NCBI GenBank assembly: GCA_000310025.1
Contig: FN649740.1
Span: forward strand, 798,881-825,887
From: Ectocarpus siliculosus
Lineage: Eukaryota; Sar; Phaeophyceae; Ectocarpales; Ectocarpaceae
Reading direction: 5' to 3'
DNA length: 27,007 nt
Part shown: positions 1 to 11,931 of the stretch, piece by piece
How positions within the stretch are numbered: the first letter of the stretch is position 1
Layout of the letters: each line of letters starts with the position of its first letter
The notes under the pieces: model-generated
The model's database searches: none
Told to the model about the DNA's origin: nothing
Seen by the model: only the letters and a program-made list of their open reading frames with translations
Program-made: the position numbers and the translations under genes

Positions 1-350
1 AGCTTGTGTTTTTTGAAAGGGGGGTGCCTTACGAACCCCCTTTTTTTTTGTTTTCCCAGAGGGCGGGTGTGGGGAAGAAAAAAAGAAAAAGGGGGGACCC
101 ATTCCCAAAAGCGGTTCCGGGGGGCATGTTGATTGCTCGGTTTTCCCCGGGGGCGGCACCCCCCACTCCGGTTTCCCCGTTTAAAGTGCAGGCCGGGGTG
201 GGGAATGTTTTCCTTTCCCCGCCAGTTTTGTTTTTTTTGGGTATTTCCGCTAAAGCAGTTCCGCGGCCCCTCCCGAAATTTCCAGGCCTTTTCCCCCCCC
301 CCAACAACACCCACAAAACGCCCTCCCCCCCCCCCCCTCCCCTCAACTCT
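1..350. other. Low-quality, homopolymer-rich contig edge
   Basis: Dense runs of G, C, T and A (for example around 45-52, 89-97, 224-238 and 294-302) with little other structure. The same texture appears at the opposite end of the window. It resembles unreliable read tails at a contig end. The open frames here are proline/glycine/lysine-rich and unconvincing on either strand. The missing 5' exon or exons of the MORN gene would lie here or off the window. Confidence 0.6.
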
Positions 351-422
351 CACAGACCCCACTCAGCACGAGAGGGGGGGCAACTCCCGCGCCTACCAGC
401 CCAGCCAACGCCTCCCTTGCAG

Positions 423-3400
423 TGAGACCCCTGAGAGATACCAGCTCCGCCCCGAGGCCTCCAACCGCGACGGGTGGTAACGTTACGGGTGGCCAGGCAA
501 AGGAGGGGGGGCAGGGGAAGGGGGTAGAAGACGAACTTCCGTTTGCTGGGAAGGAGTTCTACTTCTACCACGGCGAGTTTGCCGAAGGGCTGAAGAGCGG
601 TGAGCGAGGTCTGGGACGTTTCTTTTGTTTAAAACAGCGTAAAGTACGATCTTGTTCTTGTCGTTGTTGCTGATGTTATTGTTGTTATTGTTGTAGTTGT
701 TGTTGGTGGTGGTGGTGGTGCTGCTGCTGGTGATGATGGCGTTGATGGCGTTGTCAAAGGGGTTGTTGCTGTTTCTTTTGCGCGAGGTGCGATTCGTGGA
801 TCAACGGACTTCCGCAATATATTCAACAGCCCAACAAGTGATCAACCCACCAATCAACAGACCAAACAACTCTGAATCGCCCGGCCAGCGAAGTCCACTA
901 CACTCCAAATAAACTACTCTAGTGATCAAACTTGGGCTGAATTATCGAAATGATCCACCCGTTCAGGCTTCGGCATGGAGTTTACAAATGCCGACGTGTA
1001 CTACGGGGAGTACAAGAAGGGCAAAAGAAACGGCGTCGGCGCTCTTCAGTGTGCCAACGGGGATCGCATCGAGGGGAACTTTGTCTCCGAAACTCGGCAA
1101 GTGCTCACGGGGGCGGGGGGGGGGTAGAGGTGCAGAGGACCTACCGTACTATCTAGTACCGAAAGCCTGCTGTTGCTGAACTATGGGTGCTACTTTTTGA
1201 ATAGGAATGGCGGTTGGGGAGCGTGGATCGGCAGCTTTTATCGTGTGGGAGAGGTACATGGGGGGGAAATGGTCATCATGCCGATTGACTATCATTTTTA
1301 GACTGCCTGTGTTGCCCTGCGTCTGCTGTGGCAATCCCAGGTTCCCGGAGGCTGGCAGCGAGCCGAATCCCTACACGGCGGGGGTGTCCCACGGGATCGT
1401 CGAGGTGACGAGCCATACTCAAGCCTAACCTTAGAGCCTCAGCTTTCATCTTCCACACTACTTCCGTTCAGACATCCTTTTCGCGCTCTTTCGCCTTGAC
1501 GATTTTCAGCAAGTAACCACTCAACTCTACCTTGACCTAATCGTGACGTCTGGATCCCTCGAGACCCGATCTCGACCATTACGGAGTCCCGAGCATTCAA
1601 CTACATTTCGTTAATCGTTGTGCCTTCTTGAAATTCTCAGCGCTTATTGTATCTGTATCAATTGAGTCATGACCCTACGCTTACCCCAAAATACCCTCAT
1701 AGCCTCACTCTAGTAGTAGGGAGAGCGACGTCTTCCCGAGGCAATGTACAACCCTGCTTGCCATCATCGTTCCCTTCGGCACCGCAACAGACTCACGTCA
1801 TTTTCCGCTTGATTCAATACATTTTTCCCGCCCTGGAGCAACCGTTTGTATTGAATGGACAGTTGGTCCCCTTGTCCTCCCCACTCGCAAGACGGTGCTT
1901 GACGCCTGGACGCTTGGATACAGTAGTGGACCCTCTATGGGGCGGGGCGAGTGGCCGGTGTAGAGCGGGTGAAATCTCTTGGCACAGATAGATAGAATCA
2001 TCATACTTGAATAGGGCCGGTGCCCGCGATAGGGCGAGCACTCGCTGCGTAGGGCGACTGAATCGACCTGGCGTGTAGTGTACGCCCAATAGAGGGCCCA
2101 CGGCTGTACGACGCTGGAGTTCCAATTTGGCCATCTCTTACTGCTAATCCCCTCACCAGCCCACACTTATTTCATGTTTTTTTTTCTTCTTGCCTCGTGA
2201 GTGTCCAGATCAATTACGCAAGTGGCGGGACCTACAGGGGCGAGATGAAGCACGGCCGCATCACCGGGAAGGGGGAGTTCGTGAGCTGCTTGGGAGAGAG
2301 GTGCGCCACTTCATTGGGGGGGGAGGGGAGGGCGCCAGTTCGTTCGTCCTTTACCGCAGTCGATGGAACAGAGGCTAAAACGTTTCATTTTGGAGGGATG
2401 TACGACCGTCTCTGTTGGATTCCCTCTCTCCATGTATTCTCTATTAACCTACCATTTGGTTTTGCTGTTAAACTATTCTTTTATCATTTGTTTGTCGTTT
2501 GTGCCTTCTTCACTGTGTGGGGTGCCTGAGTCCGCTGTGTCATTAATTGAGCACGTTCGTGTTCGATTCCGAAAAACAAGGCATACCCCATGACTTCCAC
2601 TCCCTTAACAAAACAAATTGGATACTTGTAACAACTGTGTTTGGTTCCGCTAGTTTCAAAAGGGAGGATTACTTTGGATACTAAATAACAAACTCTATTT
2701 AGTCACGACGCACCTCGTCCTACCTATTCTCCGCGTCATCGATTAATTGTGAGACGCGAACCAACGTTTACCAGAGGAAAATATCGAGGCGCAGAAGGCC
2801 TCCTAGAAAAAAAATGATGGGAAAAACTACACGGTGTCTATTGTCTGCAAACGAATACTCTTGCCCCCCTTCAACCCTCCCGGCGGCCGAACCTTCTTTT
2901 CTCGGCGCCATTCTAAACTCCGTGGACACAACCACCGAAACAAACACCACCGACCACTCTACCGTCAACGCTGTTTCCGTTCGGCACCGTCAGCGATACC
3001 AACTCTACCAGCAAGGCCAAGCATTCCGCCAATGGTACAGTCTAACATCAACACCAACGCCTCCTCCCCCACCCCCCCACTGCCACCAACACCAAACACA
3101 ACAAGATATAGCGGAGATTTCATGAACGGGCGTCTTCACGGCACAGGATCCATGGTGGACGTCGTGGGACAGGTCTGGGAGGGGCAGTGGTGCGAAGGGG
3201 CCATGCATGGCGAGGGCAGGCACTCCGCCCCTGAGATGGGCGAGTACGAGGGAGACTGGGTCAACGGGGAGTTCCAAGGGAAAGGAAGGATATCTTTCAG
3301 AGGGTGAGGTTCTTCGTTGTGCTTCACTACGGATTCCTTGATGCTACACAAGGCTCAAATCGTTATTATTGTGGAAGGCGTCTGTGGGAGTATGGGAAGG

Positions 3401-6400
3401 GATGTTGTCCCGTTGGGTATCAACCGGGAGAATGCCACGGAAAATGGCGAAGGACGATTGCGGGGCTCTGGACTTGAGAAGGGCGGAGGGGTGCATACAC
3501 TTTCTGGCAGCGAAGCAAAACTCCCCCCGCACCTCAATCACTATACCCTAGTTTGTCTCCTACCCTCTCGACAAGGCAACCACCCGCTCGGTGAATTGAA
3601 GTCCCGGAACACCCGGAGAAACCTGGCGTTTCGTACGTGTTTCGCCCAACAATCAGAGCTGCAGAGATACACCCAGAGGCTTGTATTCCTTTCTGGGATC
3701 AAAGACGTTCCAACCATACTTTGGCTCCACCTGAACCAAAAAAGTCAGTCACAGAACAAAAACCTTCGCAACGTCGAACTTACACCGGCTGCCCACCCAC
3801 CCACTCGTGCTTTCTGTTGCCGCCAAGTGCGTCTAGGCGAAATCTTTCATGTTCATGATTATGTATGCCTGATAGCAATCCACACCCCTACACAGGGGAA
3901 ACACGTACGAAGGCTTTTTCTTGGACAACAGACGGTCCGGCCCGGGCACCCTGTTCCGGGGCAACGTAAAGCGGGTCTACGATCCGAGGTCGGGAAAGAA
4001 GGCCATCAAGAGCAACCGGATCTACGAGGGCAACTGGCGGGCCAGCGAGCTCCGAACTGGAAGCATGGTACGTGGATCGCGAGAGCACACACCGGAGCAG
4101 AAAAAGAATGACCCGGCGATACCCTCTCGCCCCCGTCTGAACTTCGCCTCCAAATGATTCAGGCATTGCTCAATGTCGGAGGTGACACGGAATCAATGCG
4201 GGAGCGTCCCACCCTTCATCGTCAGGTGGAGGGTATCTTCTAATCGCTTCAAGAAAGCACACACCTAGTTTAGAACCGATCATCCATTCACGACGCTGTC
4301 CTTTCTTGACCACAACCGGAAGGTGACCATGACGAAGGCCGGGGTGACACACTGCGCAGGGCCCAACAAAGGCGTCTGGTACAACAGGGCCGTGGATCGC
4401 ATCAAACGCAGAGAGACGCAGGTGGGTGCCGAGCTCGTCCCCTCCTGTGAAGGGCGTGGGCGTTTGTCTCGTGGCTTGGTCCTTGGACGCAAGCTCGTCT
4501 TCGGATGCAAGGATCGGAGAAAGATTGACGGGGGTTGGTGCGGCCGCGGTTGTTCTTGTCTTGTGGCACGACAGCGCGCGCTGGAAAAACACAACGAGGA
4601 GGACGTGCGCGAGCCTCAGACCTGCGCCGATAGCTGTCCATATCACAGACGATAATAGGCAACACGAAGCGTCTGGATGCAAGCTCCCGCAAATGGAGAG
4701 ATGCCGATGTCCCACCAAAAGCCGATGTAGCCGCCTCGTCAGGAAGAGTAGTACAGGCAGGCCGTTGATCAAAAGGAGATGGAACTATGAAACGCCGCTT
4801 GCACTCCTTCTACCAGGAAGGTACACGGTTTCACCGTCAAAGTCGTTTGCCTGTTCTTCCTCGGCTGTTGTTTTGGACCAAAAGTCCTTCGGTTCCTGAA
4901 ATATCCAAGTATCAATGTACTTGTCCCTCCGGTAGACGCACCGCAAGACGGTGGAATCGCTCGATTTCTACGGACGGTACCAGACCTTGCTGCGAACAGA
5001 GGTGCAGAAGAAGAAGTCTCGTCTATACTCCAAGCAGGTCAAGCAAGCAAATCAGGTGTGGTGCCCGGTTGACACTCGCATGAGACCTCCGGATAACATG
5101 TGATGCGTTGTTCTTGTGTGTATGTCGATGGCTTATACTCCTCGCGGAGAAGAACTAGGCACGAAGGCACTGACATTCTCATCTCTGACAAGTTGGTGTG
5201 ACTATCCCCCCTCCTCAATCTCTCTCTTGCACACGCTCTTCAACAACCCGACGCCATCACGTCGAGATCGAGCGGCAGGCTCACACCATCTTGGCTTTTA
5301 TCCCTCTCGTTCCACTCACCGTTCACTCGCTAAATACAACACATCGAATCCGACTGTCACTTCCCAGTTGGGGCAGTGCATCGAGCCTGTACTCGGCGAA
5401 CACGTGCGCTTCTTTTTCAAGCCTGAAATGTTGCGGGCCTGTAGATAGTGTGAAGATCACAGCCGTGCACGACAGCGACAGGAAACTTAAACTTCAAACA
5501 CATACTGTTAAGCAGCTCCCCGTACCTGCGAGATAGATTACCCCCCCCCCCCCACCTTTCTTTTCAGAAGGCCTAGCCACTGATCGCTAACCATTTCTTG
5601 TTTTTCGTTCTGTTGTTGCATGCACGTGTGCCAATGGCACTTCCTCCACTGCACCAGGACCTGATCAACGACCACGTGAAGAAGATCACCGCTGAGGAAC
5701 TCAGAGAAGTATTCGTGGCGAGGGCGATCAACCTAGAACAGATCATGCGGGTCACCGGCAAGCAGCTGGAGGCCGAACCCGGATCGGGCGCCATCGCCAA
5801 GTATGAAAATACATCCTTTTGATTCAATCGCGAAAAATATGTTTGACATTATTAGTCCAAGTTGCTGAAGGTCGTCCATGAGTATCACAAAGAAAGTTGA
5901 ATTTTCGTTGCAGACCTTCACCATGCATGCTGTTACGATTGGATACCCGTGGGTGGTCGGACGCACATACTGTGGCGGAGACAAGGCGGGGTCGAGATAC
6001 GTAATCGCTGAGCAAACAGAAAAAACACGATTCAATACATTTACGACAACGTTGAGCTACACAGACAGGTTGTTTTTTTGCAATTTGTTGTGGGTTTGCT
6101 CCTCTTTGCCTTCGTTGTTTCCCTCACAACATTATTGCTGATCTGGATGGTGTGTCGTCCGTTCACTCGGCGGTGAAATCGCACGATACACACAGCAGAA
6201 CTACCATTGCTCGTGAACAACTAAACGTGCCAGCACGTCCTTTTCAAGAGCAGATACATACATGATCATGTGCCCGCCTCTCCTTATTTACGGAATGTTT
6301 GTCGCGCCAATTGTGTGCAGGGCGTCGGAAAAGCTCGACAGAATCGCGGCGTCGAAGGGCAGGAGCGCCAACGGGACCACCCTGAGCAGGCTGCTCTTGT

Positions 6401-7071
6401 CTCGCTTGGAGGAGGCGCAGGAGCTACAGGAAGTTGTAAGGACATGATCGAACAAATGCACACCGAAGAGATCCGGGCAACAAAAACACAACCGACGACG
6501 TAGTAAACGATGTCGGCCACAATTATTTCCATGACAACTAACCATCAAAGAAGGACGGGGCTTGAAGACGGACGTAGGGGGAATACTCTGAAGTCCTGTC
6601 AGCGTTCGATAGCGCCGGCCTGACAACAATACGCAGCACAAAAGAGAGAAGTTGACAATTGCCCGTGTTTGGCTCTGGAAGCGCGATCATACTGATAGGC
6701 ATGAGGAAAAGGTTTGTTATCGAACGACACGACGCAACCAACACAGTACAGGCAATGGATTACAGGAACCGGTTCAACTTCGTCGAAACGGTTAAAGGGA
6801 GGTAGTTGCTGTCGAGGTAAAGTCTGATAGCCCTCCGCGTCCCCCTTGAAGAAGCTTGTTGTTTGAGGGGAGCACAGAGGTACATGGTTTTGACCTTTTC
6901 TCGTTTCAACAGTCAATCGTACTTGGAGCTCTATGCACTCTTTAAAGTACACCCTTCGATTCCGACGTTCTTTACAACCCCCCTTCCATACAGTGACCAT
7001 ATCCATATTCACCGCCGTACCAACCCCGGGTGTTAGAATACACAAGACAGAGACCGGTTATTGATGTGAAG

Positions 7072-7130
<59 letters not shown>

Positions 7131-7326
7131 AACAACAACACCATTCCTGCCCCGACCGCAAGGTAGCGACTACGGTGGAGTTGAGTCTGTCTCATGTGCG
7201 TCTAAGTTGTTGTGTTCGTACTGTCACGGGGTCACAATATTTTTGCAGGTTAATATTACCGAGACCGCCGCCGTGGCGGAGAGAAAGGCATATGCCCAAC
7301 AGGCGGAGATGAACTACGCCGCATGA
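423..7326 (+). CDS. MORN-repeat protein, 10 exons, 5'-partial
   Basis: Exons: 423-599, 967-1100, 2209-2300, 3106-3303, 3896-4067, 4323-4421, 4936-5055, 5658-5800, 6321-6435 and 7249-7326 (TGA 7324-7326). All introns are GT-AG and phase agrees at every junction, giving at least 441 aa. Exon 1 follows a good acceptor (cctcccttgcag) and holds no in-frame ATG, so the start lies further left. Nine MORN motifs (Y-x-G-x-[FYW] type) occupy residues 47-247: FYHGEF, VYYGEY, RIEGNF, TYRGEM, RYSGDF, VWEGQW, EYEGDW, TYEGFF and IYEGNW. The last is preceded by a basic stretch of about 20 residues (VKRVYDPRSGKKAIKSNR). The C-terminal part (about 290-441) is charged and helical, with no domain I recognise and no membrane segment. 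MORN arrays bind membranes or scaffold ciliary and cytoskeletal complexes; the specific role here is unknown. The array is four residues short at the exon 2/3 junction, so a micro-exon may be missing. Confidence 0.87.
651..755. repeat. Compound trinucleotide microsatellite (TTG/GTG/CTG/ATG)
   Basis: Imperfect runs of ttg, gtt, ggt, ctg and gat triplets in intron 1 of the MORN gene, shortly after the donor at 600. It is intronic, so the apparent Val/Leu-rich open frame is not coding. Confidence 0.75.
7072..7140. repeat. (ACA)n microsatellite, about 23 units
   Basis: Sixty-nine bases of pure ACA/AAC triplets with one interruption (caataac near 7130). It lies in the last intron of the MORN gene, about 110 bp before the terminal exon. 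The poly-threonine open frame across it is an artefact of the repeat. Confidence 0.95.
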
Positions 7327-9019
7327 TGACTGAGTTTTATGCGTTATGTCTGCCACGCTCTTGCTCGGGACTGAGATGGATGTGTTTGCGCTTTCGACAA
7401 AAACATGGGATAAGGATGATTTCCGCCGCGCGGAGTTCGGCAATGTCACCGTGTGGTCTAGGAGGATGGTTTAGTCTTCTCGTGAGACAGTGAGTGGAAC
7501 GTAGATGACGCCGTTGATCCATTAGATAGATACTACCAACAACGGAGATGTCACGGGTTCATTTTTTTCGGTACCCTCTGGTGTGTGCGTAGTAGAGTGC
7601 ACGTAAGGGCAACGGTCTTGGTGTGTCCTTTTGTAGCTATGTACTAATTTGCAAAACCATCGTGAGTATCACATACATACATAAATTAGGTTATGGGAGA
7701 GAGACAATAGAATTCTAATCCTGCCGTTGGGGTCCGAGTATCCTTGTTTTTCTGGAGTAGCCTATTCGGTGTGTGCATGTCTAGGGCGTTGAATAAGCTG
7801 GGCGTTGGTGCATTGGATTGCGTTTTTCATCGGACGAATGGTCGGTTACCGCAAGATCTCCGCAAGTTGGGCTACATGGCACCATCTGTTTTTGCCCTTT
7901 TTTGCCGTCGCGGAAATACAAACTTGTGGTCGCCGTTGGTGTCCATTGTGATAGTCTGGGGTGATGTGTCGTCGTGATCAAAACCTTGTGCTATTGCTCT
8001 TTCTCGGGACTGTTTCACCGTGGGAGTTCACCCCGAGTTCCGCACAGCAGCTATGCGATCGCTACATTGCCGCTAATCTCTCGCCAAGGTCATGCATGGA
8101 GGTTGTGTAAGACAACTTTTGTCGTCCACTAGCAACGGTGGGGCACGTTGGACGGGAAACGGTGCAGACATACTCCCGTGAACATCCTTTGGTGCCAACG
8201 GTTTCGACATTTCGTTCCAACACCCGTGGCGCTTGAGAAACAACAACAACGAACGGTGTGTCGATCATTCGCCGAAAATTAGCACCTCATGGGCTTCCAT
8301 CTTCTGGGATTGGGTCCACCTTGGCATCATCTTGCCGTACTCCGGAAATGTCGGCAGCCCACCCCACGTGGGCAAAAAAAGGTTTTGCATTTGCACAAAA
8401 GGTTCGTAAAAGATATGTTTATTATGCACACACGTTGCCAACGCATATCTTCTACAACGTGGCATTCTACACACGCCCCCTTTCCCCCGCGTCGCCGTGG
8501 GGGTGCCCTATATACCGCACCAAACTCTACAACTATCCGTCCAGCAGCAGCAGCCATGAGACACCAGAAAATAAGTGGCAAACCCCAATATCGCGGCCAA
8601 CACATGAGACAGGGGTCGCTGGGAGCGAAAAAAGTAAAACGCCGCACTGCATTGATTGCTATGGCGTGGCAAAGGGCCCCATCTATTTCTCCCCGACGCA
8701 ACGCCTGTTGAGGGCGAATTCCTCTTTTCACGTTGGCGTCGACGAAGTGATCCATCCACCGCAAGCAAGAGAATCTCTACCAAATGTACACACTACACAC
8801 GAAAAACGTCATCCACAAATGACGACCCCAAACACAGGTATTCAACAAGTGTTGTCACAGCGGGTACACTTATCTACCGGCATGAACAACGAAATTGGCC
8901 TATACGACACTCCTCAAGCAGATAGCCTCCTAGCAGCTGGATAAGCCATTTCTCAAGCATAAAATCAACTCGACACGACTTCGTCCAGCGCGTTCTACAA
9001 ACTTTTTTCACTTCAGGAA

Positions 9020-9040
9020 ACCATCGTATCACACGATGGT
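9020..9040. repeat. Perfect inverted repeat, 8-bp stem and 5-nt loop
   Basis: ACCATCGT, then ATCAC, then ACGATGGT. It lies 60 bp left of the CATCGTGATA array and shares the CATCGT core with the array unit. It could form a hairpin or cruciform. A role is not established. Confidence 0.8.
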
Positions 9041-9100
9041 CCCTCTTGTCTGAAACATGGACGAATACATGGCTTCAAAACAACGGCCAGCCGTCCCATG

Positions 9101-9310
9101 CATCGTGATACATCGTGATACATCGTGATACATCGTGATACATCGTGATACATCGTGATGCATCGTGATACATCGTGATGCATCGTGATACATCGTGATA
9201 CATCGTGATACATCGTGATACATCGTGATACATCGTGATACATCGTGATACATCGTGATACATCGTGATACATCGTGATACATCGTGATACATCGTGATA
9301 CATCGTGATA
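9101..9310. repeat. Tandem array of 21 x 10 bp (CATCGTGATA)
   Basis: Twenty-one head-to-tail copies of CATCGTGATA. All are identical except units 6 (9151-9160) and 8 (9171-9180), which end in G. The array stops at catcatcctcc. Because three units make 30 nt, all minus-strand frames stay open and give a MYHDVSRCIT-like peptide repeat. There are no spacers, so this is a minisatellite and not CRISPR. The period is close to one helical turn. Confidence 0.97.
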
Positions 9311-9893
9311 CATCATCCTCCATCCACCTTTTCATCTTCCAAGGGGTAAAACAAACCAAAACCATTGTGTTGCAACCGAAAAACATCTACTACATCTACA
9401 GGTGATGGTAGACCCCACTGGCAGCGTTTTCGGCGCCTAACATGAGTCCTCCTGAGCACAGGGGGTGCCCAGGGGAGACAACAGTACATGATGCACACGC
9501 AAAAGTCTGAGCGGAGAACATGACTCCCTTCACACCATATATCATGGCTAAAATGAATCCGTTATTCGGCGCTCTGCAAAGATTTCTCTAAGTACCCCTC
9601 ACTTCCACCTTCGCCTGGAGAAACAGAGCGAACCCAATCAGTGAGCGGGATAAGGGGGGGGGAGGGGGGATGTCCCACGCTTCCTACAGAAGGACGGCAA
9701 ACAGCCTAGTGCCTGTAAGCCCTATCTAAGTTTGCAACCCCTCCCACGACGCAAGCCCGGTAAAAATAGACCATCACCGCCAGAAGAAAGGGTTCTCTTT
9801 ATCATCGAAGCCGCAGAAAATAACTCTTCGGCAGCATCACGAACCCTCTCTTTCTTCACTCCTTGAGGCCGGTCAGCCCGCCACAACTCTGGC

Positions 9894-10073
9894 ATGATCG
9901 GAGGGAATACAGCGAAAAACGGGGATCCACAAACACGGAAGCCATCAACCTGGAATTTTCGGCTCTCGCACCGAAGTGTGTTCGGGGTGTTCTCTGCTCT
10001 GGACCATTCAAAGAACGCCCTCTTCGTCGCGGTCGCCGGCTTCGCAGACACGCGCACGAAAGGAGGCAGCTGA
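9894..10073 (+). CDS. Possible small protein or terminal exon, 59 aa
   Basis: An ATG at 9894 opens a 59-codon frame ending at TGA 10071-10073. The second half (VFGVFSALDHSKNALFVAVA, then GFADTRTKGGS) uses mostly G or C at third codon positions and alternates hydrophobic and polar residues as real exons do elsewhere in this window. The first half is less convincing. It could be the last exon of an unseen gene, a short gene, or chance. The minus strand is also open here. I recognise no family. Confidence 0.2.
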   Translation: MIGGNTAKNGDPQTRKPSTWNFRLSHRSVFGVFSALDHSKNALFVAVAGFADTRTKGGS

Positions 10074-11040
10074 TGCGCTCACCGCTCCTGTACGCAATCC
10101 AGGCCAGTTAATCAGCTGTAGAGACTCTCCACTGCTGCTGCTGCTGCCGCTGCCGTCTCTACACCGCTCGACCGACACTGCTTTTACTGCCTTTGGCCGG
10201 CGACCATAGCTTCAGCGGGGGACGGGGGGGGGACATCACGGTTAATGGTCCCATATATCATGTCCATCCACCAACCGTGGCCCATCAATGCAAGCGTAGC
10301 ACGATTTCGCAGGCACGCGCTTACGCCCGACGCGCCGGGGGAGACATGTCATACATCCTCGCCCACCGCTACATTCGGCAGGCGCGTTGCCGTCCGTAGA
10401 GAGCATCGAGACGACTCTTGCCATGATGTACCCTCTTTCACCCGGATATAAGATATCAAGACAGGCCAGGCCAACGGCGAAGGACTTATCGATCGCGTGA
10501 CCCCCACCCTCCCGCCACCAACGTCGGTGTCGAAAGCTATCAACGCGCGTTCCGGCTCCTCGTCGATCGGTCCATTATTTGTTGGGCGGGTGGAACGAGC
10601 TCCACGACAAACGCCAGGAACAGAGGCAGAATAATCCCCCGACCCCTCCCCCTACAGCAGGGCGCGACTCTTCTCGGATACCTCGTACACAACTCCCGCT
10701 TTCAACACTTTTCAACTACGTTCACACACTTCCTGACCGGAAGCGCAACAACAACAGAACCCGGACGGGCGTCATGGATGACGTCACAAGAGCTGCTTGT
10801 CGCCGTCGTGCTTCGGGGACAATTCTCCGTCTTCTCCGCCCCCCTCCGTCCACTGGTCGTTCAGCAGCAGCAGCTGCACAGGCATCGGCGAAGACGTTTC
10901 GAAACGCCTGGCATCCATCCGACCAAAGGGAAGGGATGGGCGGGGGGGGGGCAGATCATTGAGCGGGTCTCAATGGCCGAAAAACATTTCAGAGGAGGGG
11001 GGTGTGGAGGGATTGTGGCGGAAACGTGACGCCGCGAAGG

Positions 11041-11092
11041 GCCTGCGAAACTGCATCTATGGGGCCTGCGAAACTGCATCTATGGGCTGCAT
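11041..11092. repeat. 23-bp tandem duplication
   Basis: The block gcctgcgaaactgcatctat occurs at 11041 and again at 11064, followed by a partial third copy (ggctgcatcta). It is intergenic, about 0.85 kb beyond the stop codon of the TBC gene. Confidence 0.85.
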
Positions 11093-11601
11093 CTACGAAC
11101 ACAATGTTCTTGACACAAGTGGCCCGCAGGGTGCAAGAGAGAGACATTGGAGGTACTGCTGTCGGGGGAGGCAAGATCGGCACCCTCGGGGGACGGGGGC
11201 GGCGGGGAGCAAAGAAGGGGAGAGGGGTGGGCAAGATCTGCGAGACAGAACGTGGAGGATTGCGTCATGGTCTTGAGACCTGAGGCAAGACGACCGCGAG
11301 CACATCTACGAAAAAACTGCAGTCTTTGTGCAAAGGAGTGGAGGTCCAAATACCGCATCAGCGCTGACGATCCCCAAAAGAGTATTGCACGATATGGCCC
11401 CCTACTACATGTATAGTATATTAAGCTTAGTTCTGCCAGCACAGGCCCTTAGGCTCAACGTAGCTTCCATCAGAACAATACGACAAAAACAAACACCACA
11501 ATGAGTTTAGAAAGCGGTGCTCCCGACGGGCACCAACTGGAGCGCCGTGAGCTAATAGCTTGATCCATTTCTATGCGTCGAAATCCGCACAAGTCAAGTC
11601 C

Positions 11602-11621
11602 GAGAGAGAGAGAGAGAGAGA
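11602..11621. repeat. (GA)10 dinucleotide tract
   Basis: Uninterrupted GA repeats in the intergenic region, about 310 bp past the TBC stop codon in the gene's direction. A simple repeat with no other signal. Confidence 0.9.
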
Positions 11622-11931
11622 CAGCGTCCGCCTCGATAAAAATTAGTGTCATGTGCGGAACCCTTTGTGGACACGCAGAGGCCACCGGGAAATAGAGCAA
11701 AAAAAGACGAAAAAAACCCTTCGCACGCTCGCTGTGCCATCCACCAACAGTGTCTACGTCATACATTTTTCATCTCTTGCTTACACTCTCGCTGTCCTAT
11801 CCAACATCTTTCGCATCGTATTTTGCACCCAGAACGCACGCAAAACACGGGGTTGCCGCGCCGCCGCACCCAAGAAAAATACCAACTTGCCGGGGTTTTT
11901 TCTTTTTTTTTGCACCACAGAGTATCAGTTT

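Larger units (their letters stand above)
7327..11931. other. Intergenic region between converging MORN and TBC genes
   Basis: The MORN gene ends at 7326 and the minus-strand TBC gene ends at 11932, so this is the space between two 3' ends and should contain both 3' UTRs. I found no multi-exon gene in it. It holds a 10-bp tandem array with an adjacent hairpin (9020-9310), a 23-bp tandem duplication (11041-11092), a GA tract (11602-11621) and one short open frame with gene-like codon use (9894-10073). A 228-codon frame at 8258-8944 is open but does not look coding. Confidence 0.55.

Noticed and set aside
2553-2580. GTTCGATTCC resembling a tRNA T-arm
   Set aside because: No acceptor, D or anticodon stems can be paired around it.
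4170-4772. 200-codon minus-strand open frame
   Set aside because: It lies across exon 6 of the MORN gene in antisense; its openness reflects GC-rich sequence, and no motif is seen.
8258-8944. 228-codon plus-strand open frame
   Set aside because: It starts at GTG, shows no third-position bias or recognisable motif, and both strands are open in the area. Probably chance.
9101-9310. Array considered as CRISPR
   Set aside because: Units are 10 bp, contiguous and without spacers, in a eukaryotic context.
9013-9386. Three overlapping minus-strand frames of about 100 aa with a MYHDVSRCIT repeat
   Set aside because: They exist only because the 10-bp tandem repeat keeps all frames of that strand open; no coding signal outside the array.
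10797-11276. 159-codon plus-strand open frame
   Set aside because: It contains a 23-bp tandem duplication and Arg/Gly-rich chance sequence; overlapping frames are equally open.
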